Assembly: GCA_013153825.1 (NCBI GenBank)
Contig: JAADDP010000143.1
Coordinates: 1-6,166, forward strand
DNA length: 6,166 nucleotides
Direction: 5' to 3'
Origin: Campylobacterota bacterium
Lineage (GTDB): Bacteria > Campylobacterota > Campylobacteria > Campylobacterales > Sulfurovaceae
Below the pieces are notes generated by a model. It had not been told where the DNA came from. It was given only the letters and a program-made list of their open reading frames with translations, and did no database searches. The position numbers were made by a program, and so were the translations under genes. Shown here piece after piece: positions 1 to 6,166 of the stretch. Within the stretch, counting starts at the first letter, position 1; each line of letters begins with the position of its first letter.

Positions 1-29
1 TTATCAGTGGTATGGAATCGTTGAAATAA
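1..29 (+). CDS. atpG: ATP synthase F1 gamma subunit, C-terminal tail (partial)
   Basis: Only the last eight codons and the stop are inside the window. The frame beginning at base 3 reads ISGMESLK followed by TAA at 27-29. F1 gamma subunits commonly end in a helix of the form EI(I/V)SG(A/M)..., and atpG normally precedes atpD, so both sequence and position fit. Gamma is the central rotor shaft that turns inside the alpha3beta3 hexamer. The stop lies 18 bases before the atpD start, with the atpD ribosome-binding site in between, so the two genes are co-transcribed. The assignment rests on very few residues plus gene order. Confidence 0.8.
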
Positions 30-32
30 TAA

Positions 33-1457
<1,425 letters not shown>

Positions 1458-1469
1458 AAGGAGCAGACT

Positions 1470-1853
1470 ATGAAGCTCATGAAACTTGAGATTGTAACAC
1501 CTCTGGGTGTTATATTTGATGATGATGTTAAGCAGGTGACGCTACCTGGTCGTGAGGGGGAGTTTGGGGTTCTTCCAGAACACTCAGCTATCCTCTCTAT
1601 GTTAGATGCTGGGGTAATTACCTTGACAGATAGAGATGGAAAAGAGCTATCTGTGGCTATTAATGGTGGACACGTTAAGGTAGATGAGAATAAGACCCTA
1701 TGTCTAGTTGATGGAGCAGTGGCACTTAGTGAAGATAGTAACCTATCAAAAGCTATAAAAGAGGCTAAAGAGCTACTCCAAAAGGCTGGAGAGTCAAATG
1801 TGGCAATAGCTTCGGCAATTAGTAAAGTTGAGAGTATGGGGAAAAATATATAA
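1470..1853 (+). CDS. atpC: ATP synthase F1 subunit epsilon
   Basis: This is the epsilon subunit of the F1 central stalk. It connects gamma to the c-ring and in many bacteria restrains ATP hydrolysis through its C-terminal helices. At 127 residues it is near normal length. The N-terminal beta-sandwich (about 1-87) carries the conserved PGREGEFGVLPEHS stretch (26-39) and NGGHVKV (65-71). The C-terminal part (about 88-127) is charged and helical, matching the helical hairpin domain. An AAGGAG site at 1458-1463 lies six bases before the first ATG. The second in-frame ATG at 1479 is too far from that site, so 1470 is preferred. It starts 12 bases after the atpD stop, in one operon. It is the last gene on this strand before convergent pdxA. 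In Campylobacter and Helicobacter an exbB/exbD-tolB-pal cluster usually follows atpC; it does not here. Confidence 0.97.
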   Translation: MKLMKLEIVTPLGVIFDDDVKQVTLPGREGEFGVLPEHSAILSMLDAGVITLTDRDGKELSVAINGGHVKVDENKTLCLVDGAVALSEDSNLSKAIKEAKELLQKAGESNVAIASAISKVESMGKNI

Positions 1854-1871
1854 AAATATCTTTCCCCCTTT
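1838..1871. terminator. Imperfect hairpin between convergent atpC and pdxA
   Basis: The arms 1838-1849 (GGGGAAAAATAT) and 1856-1867 (ATATCTTTCCCC) pair at 11 of 12 positions, with one A-C mismatch (1845/1860) and a six-base loop at 1850-1855. The atpC stop TAA (1851-1853) lies in the loop. On the plus strand only CTTT follows the stem, and on the minus strand almost no T-run follows, so the structure is not a textbook intrinsic terminator. Its place between two convergent gene ends only 16 bases apart is the main support for a bidirectional terminator or transcript-end stabiliser. Confidence 0.5.
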
Positions 1872-2787
1872 AATACTTCACAGCGTTAATATAGCTTTGT
1901 GAGTTTAACTCAACTCCTCTATAGGCTATATCAAATGCTGTTCCATGTCCTACTGATACCCTTTTTATTGGAAGATTTAGAGATACATTGATAGCACTCT
2001 CAAAGTGTAGAGCCTTAAGAGGTGCCAGACCTTGGTCATGATATAGAGCTACAAAGTATCTATATCTACCCCTAATTTTTGGGGTAAATGCCACATCTGG
2101 AACTATAGGAAATGTGAATATGTTCTTTCTAATTGTTCTATGGGCTATCTCTCGAGCCTCAATTATAAATCTCTCCTCATTCCCCAATACTCCTCCATCT
2201 CCTGCATGTGGATTTAGTGCAAGTAGAGCAATTTTCTCTCCATCTCTTAAATCTATATTTCTATATAGGTCGATTAGAAAATTTGATAACTTCTTTACAT
2301 TCTTTACCTCATTAACAACATATCTCAATGGAATATGCTCACTATATAGAGCTACAAACATAGATGGGACTCCAAGCATCATTATTGCATCCTTCTGAAA
2401 TATATCTCTAAGTGCATCTGTATGCCCCTTATACTCTACACCTGCCAACTCCCAAGCCTGTTTATGTATAGGTAGTGTAACAATCTTATCTACATCTCCA
2501 GCTTTAGCCATCTCAACAGCTCTAATGAATGAGGCGAAGCTATATGCTCCAGACTCTTTTGTAATTCTTCCAGCCTCTATCTTAAATGGCTCAGCAATCT
2601 TCTCAACTATATTAAAATCTTTAGGAATATCTATATTTAGGAGATAGGAGGCTCTCCTTAACATAGTACTATCTATAGAGTATATAGGCTCAATATATCT
2701 CTTTATATCCCTATGGTTTCTAAGTGCCAACTCAATACCAATGCCATTTAAATCCCCAACAGCTACGGCAACTCTCTCTCTACTCAT
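1870..2787 (-). CDS. pdxA: 4-hydroxythreonine-4-phosphate dehydrogenase
   Basis: PdxA oxidises 4-phosphohydroxy-L-threonine with NAD(P)+. The unstable product decarboxylates to the amino-ketone that PdxJ condenses with deoxyxylulose 5-phosphate. The enzyme is a cytoplasmic dimer with a divalent metal at the active site. At 305 residues it is slightly shorter than E. coli PdxA (about 329). The three expected metal-ligand histidines are present: H151 (SEHIPL), H194 (NPHAGDGG) and H250 (YHDQGL). Also conserved are the N-terminal GDLNGIGIEL (11-20), GHTD (121-124) and the C-terminal RVSVGHGTAFDIAYRG (276-291). The GDLNGIG form replaces the usual GDPAGIG and looks like the Campylobacterota version. 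The ATG overlaps the pdxJ stop as ATGA (2784-2787), implying translational coupling. Only a weak purine-rich site precedes it. It is the last gene of the minus-strand run. Confidence 0.97.
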   Translation of the reverse strand: MSRERVAVAVGDLNGIGIELALRNHRDIKRYIEPIYSIDSTMLRRASYLLNIDIPKDFNIVEKIAEPFKIEAGRITKESGAYSFASFIRAVEMAKAGDVDKIVTLPIHKQAWELAGVEYKGHTDALRDIFQKDAIMMLGVPSMFVALYSEHIPLRYVVNEVKNVKKLSNFLIDLYRNIDLRDGEKIALLALNPHAGDGGVLGNEERFIIEAREIAHRTIRKNIFTFPIVPDVAFTPKIRGRYRYFVALYHDQGLAPLKALHFESAINVSLNLPIKRVSVGHGTAFDIAYRGVELNSQSYINAVKY

Positions 2788-3563
2788 CTAATTAACTCTC
2801 TCATCTCCAATATGGCTCTCTCTAGACCAACCCAAACTGAACGAGCCACTATACTCTGCCCTATGTTTAGCTCTTGAACTGCCGATATCTTAGCTATATT
2901 CTTCACATTATTGTAGTTTAATCCATGTCCACAGGCAACCTTAATCCCCATTCTAACTGCATCATGGCTAACCTTATGGAGATTTGCAATCTCCTTCTCC
3001 AGCATACTCTTTAACCTATTTCTAGATAACTCCAACTCCTTTATTGGGTAGCTGGAACGGTTTAGATTCTCATATAGAACTGCATATATATTTGCATATT
3101 TTCCCGTATGAAACTCAATCCACTCAACCCCCAACATCTTAGCTATTTTGATATTATCGAATGTAGGGTCTATAAATAGGGATACCTCTATCTCCCTCTT
3201 CTGCAGTAGCTCAATAATCCCCTTGAGAGATTCAAACTCTTGAGATATATTCAATCCACCCTCAGTTGTAACCTCCTCCCTCTTCTCCGGCACTATTGTG
3301 GCTCTATGGGGTCTCAGTTTTAGGACAATATCCAATATCTCTATATCCATGGAGCACTCTAAATTCACAGGTAGCTTTGACTGCTCTATAATATTCTTGG
3401 CATCTCTATCATTTATATGTCTTCTATCCTCTCTCAGATGTATGGTAATCTGGTCAGCTCCTGCCCTCTTCACAATGCTTAATGCATCCAATATGTTTGG
3501 CTCATCTACCCTTCTTGCCTCCCTTAAGATGGCTATATGGTCAATATTTACCCCTAAATCCAC
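2784..3563 (-). CDS. pdxJ: Pyridoxine 5'-phosphate synthase
   Basis: PdxJ closes the pyridine ring by joining 1-deoxy-D-xylulose 5-phosphate with the PdxA product, giving pyridoxine 5'-phosphate. It is a cytoplasmic TIM-barrel enzyme. The protein has 259 residues, a little longer than E. coli PdxJ (about 243). The extra length lies around 157-195, where a charged helical stretch rich in E, K and R follows FHTGKYA. Conserved elements are GVNIDHIA (4-11), ITIHLREDRRHI (39-50, H42), NLEC (67-70, E69), VPEKREEVTTEGGL (91-104), IEFHTG (149-154), CGHGLNYNNV (211-220, H213) and ELNIGQSIVARSV (231-243). H42, E69 and H213 match the E. coli catalytic H45, E72 and H193. The start is GTG at 3563, one base after the hisS stop. 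MDLGVNIDHIA is the usual N-terminus for the family, and a GGAGG site lies upstream. Confidence 0.97.
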   Translation of the reverse strand: MDLGVNIDHIAILREARRVDEPNILDALSIVKRAGADQITIHLREDRRHINDRDAKNIIEQSKLPVNLECSMDIEILDIVLKLRPHRATIVPEKREEVTTEGGLNISQEFESLKGIIELLQKREIEVSLFIDPTFDNIKIAKMLGVEWIEFHTGKYANIYAVLYENLNRSSYPIKELELSRNRLKSMLEKEIANLHKVSHDAVRMGIKVACGHGLNYNNVKNIAKISAVQELNIGQSIVARSVWVGLERAILEMRELIR

Positions 3564-3564
3564 T

Positions 3565-4779
3565 CTAAAAATCCTCCATAGATATAACCTTCTCTATCTT
3601 CAACTCTAAATCTTTAACCCAGACTGTACCACTCTTTAGCTCATTCTCACCAACTACTAGACAGTATCTAGCATTTACCCTATCAGCACCCTTTAGATGC
3701 CCTTTTAACTTTTTAGGTTTATACTCTAGATATACTCTCCCCTCACCCCTTTTTTTATGTACGAGAGGTAGCAGTATGTCCAGTATATGTGAGTCCAATA
3801 CACCCATATAGTAACCATCTCTTCCATTATATGGTAACTCTACAATATCCATTATCCTCTCGATACCGATTGCAAATCCCACAGCCGGAGTAGATTTTCC
3901 ATCTAAGAACTCAACCAACCTATCATATCTACCCCCACCTGCAATTGCAGATTGGGCACCAATCTCTCCACTGATGAACTCAAATGCAGTCTTGTTGTAG
4001 TAGTCCAAACCTCTAACAAGGTTTATATCAACCTCAAAATCTATCTTATTATCTCTCAATAGAGACTTCAACTTCTCAAAATCTCTACTACAGCTCTCAC
4101 ATAGGTTATCTACAAGTTTTGGAGACCCTTTTAGAATATCTTGACATTGGCTATTTTTACAATCCAGTACTCTAATTGGATTTGTAGATACCCTTCTACT
4201 GCAGTCACTACAGAGTTGCTCCTCACTACTCTTAAGAAAATCTATTAAATTATCTCTATATCTAGGCATACATCTGTTACACCCTAAAGAGTTTATCTTA
4301 AGTTTAAATTTAATATTTAGAGCCTTAAATATATCGGATACCATCTGAATTAGTGTAAAATCCTCATATACACTCTCCTCTCCAAAGCTCTCACACCCAA
4401 ACTGGTGAAACTCTCTAAATCTCCCCTTCTGCGGTCTCTCATACCTAAACATAGCTCCATGATAGAAGAGGCGAAACCTCTCTCCTGCTCTCCTATCAAG
4501 CTTTGACTGGATAAATGCACGAACAACACCAGCAGTCCCTTCCGGTCTCATACAGACATCGTTATTCCCCTTATCTATAAACTGGTACATCTCCTTACCA
4601 ACAATATCGCTACTCTCTCCAACTGACCGTTTAAAGAGTTTCGTCTCTTCAAGTATTGGGGTCTCTATATACTCATATCCATACTTTTTAGCTACATCTT
4701 CCATCTTTTTAATAATATATGTAAACTTTCGACCATCATCAAAAGTTAAATCTCTCATTCCTCTTAAAGCTTTAATCAT
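3565..4779 (-). CDS. hisS: Histidyl-tRNA synthetase
   Basis: HisRS attaches histidine to tRNA-His in the cytoplasm and works as a class II dimer. At 404 residues it has family length for this group. The N-terminus MIKALRGMRDL is typical. Class II motif 2 is FRYERPQKGRFREFHQFGCE (111-130). The two HisRS-specific motifs are LVRGLDYYNKTAFEF (254-268) and AGGGRYDRL (280-288). Motif 3 is AVGFAIGIERI (299-309). The last 95 residues or so form the anticodon-binding domain, including ADRVNARYCLVVGENEL (365-381). The central insert (about 165-235) has eight cysteines in four pairs: C167/C170, C190/C193, C207/C212 and C227/C230. This suggests bound metal, a pattern seen in some other bacterial HisRS. 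The ATG overlaps the preceding haem-protein gene by 8 nt (4772-4779), with GAGG four bases upstream of the start. The stop is one base before pdxJ. Confidence 0.98.
   Translation of the reverse strand: MIKALRGMRDLTFDDGRKFTYIIKKMEDVAKKYGYEYIETPILEETKLFKRSVGESSDIVGKEMYQFIDKGNNDVCMRPEGTAGVVRAFIQSKLDRRAGERFRLFYHGAMFRYERPQKGRFREFHQFGCESFGEESVYEDFTLIQMVSDIFKALNIKFKLKINSLGCNRCMPRYRDNLIDFLKSSEEQLCSDCSRRVSTNPIRVLDCKNSQCQDILKGSPKLVDNLCESCSRDFEKLKSLLRDNKIDFEVDINLVRGLDYYNKTAFEFISGEIGAQSAIAGGGRYDRLVEFLDGKSTPAVGFAIGIERIMDIVELPYNGRDGYYMGVLDSHILDILLPLVHKKRGEGRVYLEYKPKKLKGHLKGADRVNARYCLVVGENELKSGTVWVKDLELKIEKVISMEDF
3573..3577 (-). promoter_or_regulatory. Ribosome-binding site for GTG-started pdxJ
   Basis: GGAGG on the minus strand lies within the last codons of hisS (ATG GAG GAT TTT TAG) and nine bases before the GTG at 3563. 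It is the strongest Shine-Dalgarno match near this junction and supports the non-ATG start of pdxJ. Because it is inside hisS, ribosomes finishing hisS pass over it, so coupled initiation is likely. Confidence 0.75.
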
Positions 4780-5212
4780 TTAACCTCTCTTCTAATTTTT
4801 TTAATACCCAGCTCTTGAGTATATCTCTATCCTCTCTTGATAGTTTTGCATCTGAATGTAGCCATAGATATGTCGGCATAGGCATTCTTATAACTATAGC
4901 CTTTGGAATCCTCTCCAATATATTCCTCTTTCTCTTATCACTATACTCTCCCCATCTTGAGAAGTTTACAATCTCAAGCCCCCTCTTGATGTGGGAGTTT
5001 ACATACCAAGATATCGGGGCGATATGGCTATACCATGGATATCTTCTATCATCTGAGTGGCAATCGAAGCATGACCTCTTAAGAGTTGAGATTACACTCT
5101 CTGGAGCATCTATAGCTAAATTTCCATCTCTATCAACTACTTTTGGAACTTCAACAGTTATAAACTGTATCGGTATAAATAGAATTAATATCCACAAAAC
5201 TACTTTTTTCAT
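4772..5212 (-). CDS. Membrane-anchored haem-binding domain protein (single CxxCH)
   Basis: The 146-residue protein starts MKKVVLWILILFIPIQF, an uncleaved signal anchor or signal peptide (about 4-20) that would place the rest in the periplasm. It has one c-type haem motif, SCFDCH (C48, C51, H52), followed by SDDRRYPWYSHIAPISWYV (53-71), then GLEIVNFSRWGEY (78-90), and near the end MPMPTYLWLHSDAKLS (110-125). This order matches the small bacterial haem-binding domain family (Pfam Haem_bd, PF14376). M110 or M112 is a candidate second axial ligand. Its electron-transfer partner is unknown. An in-frame TTG at 5257 would add 15 residues, but it has no ribosome-binding site and would bury the signal in an odd N-terminus, so ATG 5212 is chosen. 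That ATG also lacks a Shine-Dalgarno site and has a TATAAT seven bases upstream. It overlaps hisS by 8 nt and is probably first in the operon. Confidence 0.88.
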   Translation of the reverse strand: MKKVVLWILILFIPIQFITVEVPKVVDRDGNLAIDAPESVISTLKRSCFDCHSDDRRYPWYSHIAPISWYVNSHIKRGLEIVNFSRWGEYSDKRKRNILERIPKAIVIRMPMPTYLWLHSDAKLSREDRDILKSWVLKKLEERLND

Positions 5213-5218
5213 AAATAT

Positions 5219-5224
5219 ATTATA
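5219..5224 (-). promoter_or_regulatory. Predicted -10 element of the haem-protein/hisS/pdxJ/pdxA operon
   Basis: The minus strand reads TATAAT at 5224-5219, seven bases before the ATG at 5212. An overlapping TATATT lies at 5229-5224. Upstream is an AT-rich tract with no firm -35, as is common in Campylobacterota sigma-70 promoters. Transcription starting the usual distance downstream would begin at or within a few bases of the ATG, giving a leaderless or nearly leaderless mRNA. The region is so AT-rich that a chance match is possible. Confidence 0.45.
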
Positions 5225-5286
5225 ATATAAAAGCAATAAATTCACAATTTTTTGCAACTATTTCAAACACACTTAAAGAGGTTTTT

Positions 5287-5292
5287 TATAAC
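5287..5292 (+). promoter_or_regulatory. Possible -10 element for lolA
   Basis: TATAAC at 5287-5292 follows a T-run (5282-5287) in the gap before lolA. TTTCAAA at 5261-5267 could be a poor -35, about 19 bases away. It is the best plus-strand candidate in the divergent gap, but the sequence is AT-rich and the match is weak. The lolA ribosome-binding site AAAGGA (5309-5314) lies downstream, so a start near 5299 would leave a short leader of about 23 bases. Confidence 0.3.
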
Positions 5293-5321
5293 ATCTACTT
5301 TAATTTTAAAAGGAAATATAG

Positions 5322-5891
5322 ATGAAAATATTACAAATATTAATAATTACAGCCATTTTTCTGAGTGCTGAGCTGAAATTGCCGACAAATTTTATAACAG
5401 AATTTAACCAGACAATTACCAATGATAAGGGTAAAACTATAGAGTATAGTGGAAAGCTATATTTTAAACAGGATATAAATATATATCTAGATGATTTAAA
5501 CAGCTCAAGAGAGATTAGGAGTAGATTATTTAAGTGGGAGTATAAGAGACCTACAGAGAAAGAGGTCTGTAGTGATGGCGTTGAGCTGATTGTTATTGAC
5601 CATGAGCTAGAGCAGATAACCAGATATCTGATAGATGATGGTTTAGATTTAGAGAGAGTTTTAAGAGTAGCAAAACCTATAACGAGAAGAGATTATAAGG
5701 CTACATATAGAGATATAGAGTACCTAATAACCTTAGATGGAGAGGATAGGTTGGAGAGGATATTCTATGTAGATAGTTTGGACAATAGGGTAAAGATACT
5801 ATTTAAAGGTATGAAATATAATGTTTTAGGCTTTCGGAGTTCGCATCTTGAGTGTCCTGCAGAGCCAAATTATGATGTTATAGAGGAGTAG
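5322..5891 (+). CDS. lolA: Outer-membrane lipoprotein carrier protein LolA
   Basis: LolA takes lipoproteins released from the inner membrane by the LolCDE-type transporter and carries them across the periplasm. The 189-residue protein has an N-terminal signal peptide (about 1-16, MKILQILIITAIFLSA), with cleavage likely before E17. The mature start NFITEFNQTITNDKGKTIEYSGKLYFK (23-49) is the classic LolA opening. It is followed by LFKWEYKRPTEKEV (69-82), a strand pair with DHELEQITRYLIDD (93-106), and FYVDSLDNRVKILFKGMKYN (148-167). These are strands of the half-barrel that holds lipid. Residues about 51-67 look like an insert relative to the short YSGK-to-FRW loop of typical LolA. Two cysteines (C83, C178) are far apart. 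The start is set by AAAGGA at 5309-5314, seven bases before the ATG. In Campylobacter lolA lies beside secA, but here a coiled-coil membrane gene follows at once. Confidence 0.88.
   Translation: MKILQILIITAIFLSAELKLPTNFITEFNQTITNDKGKTIEYSGKLYFKQDINIYLDDLNSSREIRSRLFKWEYKRPTEKEVCSDGVELIVIDHELEQITRYLIDDGLDLERVLRVAKPITRRDYKATYRDIEYLITLDGEDRLERIFYVDSLDNRVKILFKGMKYNVLGFRSSHLECPAEPNYDVIEE
5883..5888 (+). promoter_or_regulatory. Ribosome-binding site deciding the TTG start at 5895
   Basis: GAGGAG, formed by the two last glutamate codons of lolA, lies six bases before TTG 5895. It is a strong match to the anti-Shine-Dalgarno sequence. The next in-frame candidates are TTG 5907, which is too far away, and ATG 5946, which has no such site and would begin inside the membrane segment. 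The site therefore supports TTG 5895 as the start of the downstream gene. Confidence 0.65.
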
Positions 5892-5894
5892 GTT

Positions 5895-6166
5895 TTGGAT
5901 AGTCTGTTGAGAGATTTTAACTTCAATTTCAATTCAGAGTTTATAATGGTAGCAGGAGTCTTTTTTACTTTAACACTCCTGATAACCACAATAATAGTAA
6001 TATTTATAACTAGAATAAGAGCCTTAAAGTATATCATTGAACAGGCAAAGGAGATTGATAAGGCAAAGATAGAGAAGATAAAGAGGCTGGAAGAGGAGAT
6101 TGAGCTATATAAGAGGAGAAGTGAGGAGTTGGATAGGGAGCTTAAGTTTCTACCCAGAAACAAGGA
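5895..6166 (+). CDS. Unrecognised one-pass membrane protein with coiled coil (5' part)
   Basis: The open frame from TTG 5895 runs to the window edge, giving 90 codons plus two bases. I do not recognise it. It has a short N-terminal segment (about 1-16, DSLLRDFNFNFNSEF), one hydrophobic segment (about 17-38, including FFTLTLLITTIIVIFI), then the basic residues TRIRALK (39-45). A long charged helix with heptad-like spacing (about 46-85, e.g. IKRLEEEIELYKRRSEELDR) follows. The positive-inside rule puts the N-terminus in the periplasm and the coiled coil in the cytoplasm. RmuC-type proteins share the membrane-anchor-plus-coiled-coil layout, but the diagnostic C-terminal domain lies outside the window, so no name is given. 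It begins three bases after the lolA stop and in the same frame, and almost certainly shares its transcript. An alternative start is ATG 5946, inside the membrane segment. Confidence 0.7.
   Translation, partial: MDSLLRDFNFNFNSEFIMVAGVFFTLTLLITTIIVIFITRIRALKYIIEQAKEIDKAKIEKIKRLEEEIELYKRRSEELDRELKFLPRNK

Noticed and set aside
2114..2398. 94-codon plus-strand open frame opposite pdxA
   Set aside because: It is antisense to pdxA codons for conserved residues, including H194. It looks like a shadow frame.
3298..3609. 103-codon plus-strand open frame opposite pdxJ and the hisS end
   Set aside because: It spans the junction of two well-supported genes on the other strand and has no start signal or known motif.
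4815..5225. 136-codon plus-strand open frame opposite the haem-binding protein
   Set aside because: It is antisense to a gene with a clear CxxCH domain and lacks a ribosome-binding site. Its composition (many S, I, L) is what the reverse of an AT-rich coding strand gives.
5213..5257. TTG 5257 as the start of the haem-binding protein
   Set aside because: There is no Shine-Dalgarno site, the added residues MQKIVNLLLLYYNIF precede an already normal signal sequence, and the likely -10 lies inside this stretch.
5213..5321. Possible small RNA, riboswitch or operator in the divergent gap
   Set aside because: No convincing stem, inverted repeat or conserved riboswitch core was seen. The gap appears to hold only AT-rich promoter sequence and the lolA ribosome-binding site.
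5870..6163. 97-codon minus-strand open frame rich in serine and leucine
   Set aside because: It is the complement of the purine-rich coiled-coil codons of the plus-strand gene. The low-complexity SSLSNSSLLLL pattern is an antisense artefact.

Overview
The window reads as ordinary chromosome of a low-GC Campylobacterota (epsilonproteobacterium). Support for this is the style of the proteins: the PdxJ with ELNIGQSIVARSV, the PdxA with GDLNGIGIEL, the LolA, and the F1 subunit sequences all resemble that group. Arginine is mostly AGA/AGG, glutamate is mostly GAG, and every gene is packed tightly. The species cannot be named from the sequence. A free-living, possibly warm-adapted chemolithotroph is an inference only.

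Left block, plus strand (1-1853): the end of the F1Fo ATP synthase operon. It holds the last eight codons of atpG, complete atpD (beta, catalytic) and complete atpC (epsilon). An imperfect hairpin at 1838-1867 contains the atpC stop in its loop and lies between two convergent gene ends.

Middle block, minus strand (5212 down to 1870): a four-gene run with no real gaps. In transcription order it is a membrane-anchored single-CxxCH haem-binding protein, hisS (histidyl-tRNA synthetase), pdxJ and pdxA. The junctions are an 8-nt overlap, a 1-nt gap with a GTG start, and a 4-nt ATGA overlap, so translational coupling is likely. PdxA and PdxJ act consecutively in DXP-dependent pyridoxal phosphate synthesis. 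HisRS and the haem protein have no obvious biochemical link to them.

Right block, plus strand (5322-6166): a short AT-rich divergent promoter region (about 5213-5321) leads into lolA, the periplasmic lipoprotein carrier. Three bases after its stop, in the same frame and with a TTG start, begins an unrecognised gene for a one-pass membrane protein with a coiled coil. It runs off the window end.

No RNA genes, CRISPR arrays, mobile elements or long repeats were seen, and no clear new system. The points most worth a second look are the lolA/coiled-coil junction, the apparent lack of a leader on the haem-protein operon, the cysteine-rich HisRS insert, and the non-standard gene neighbourhoods.
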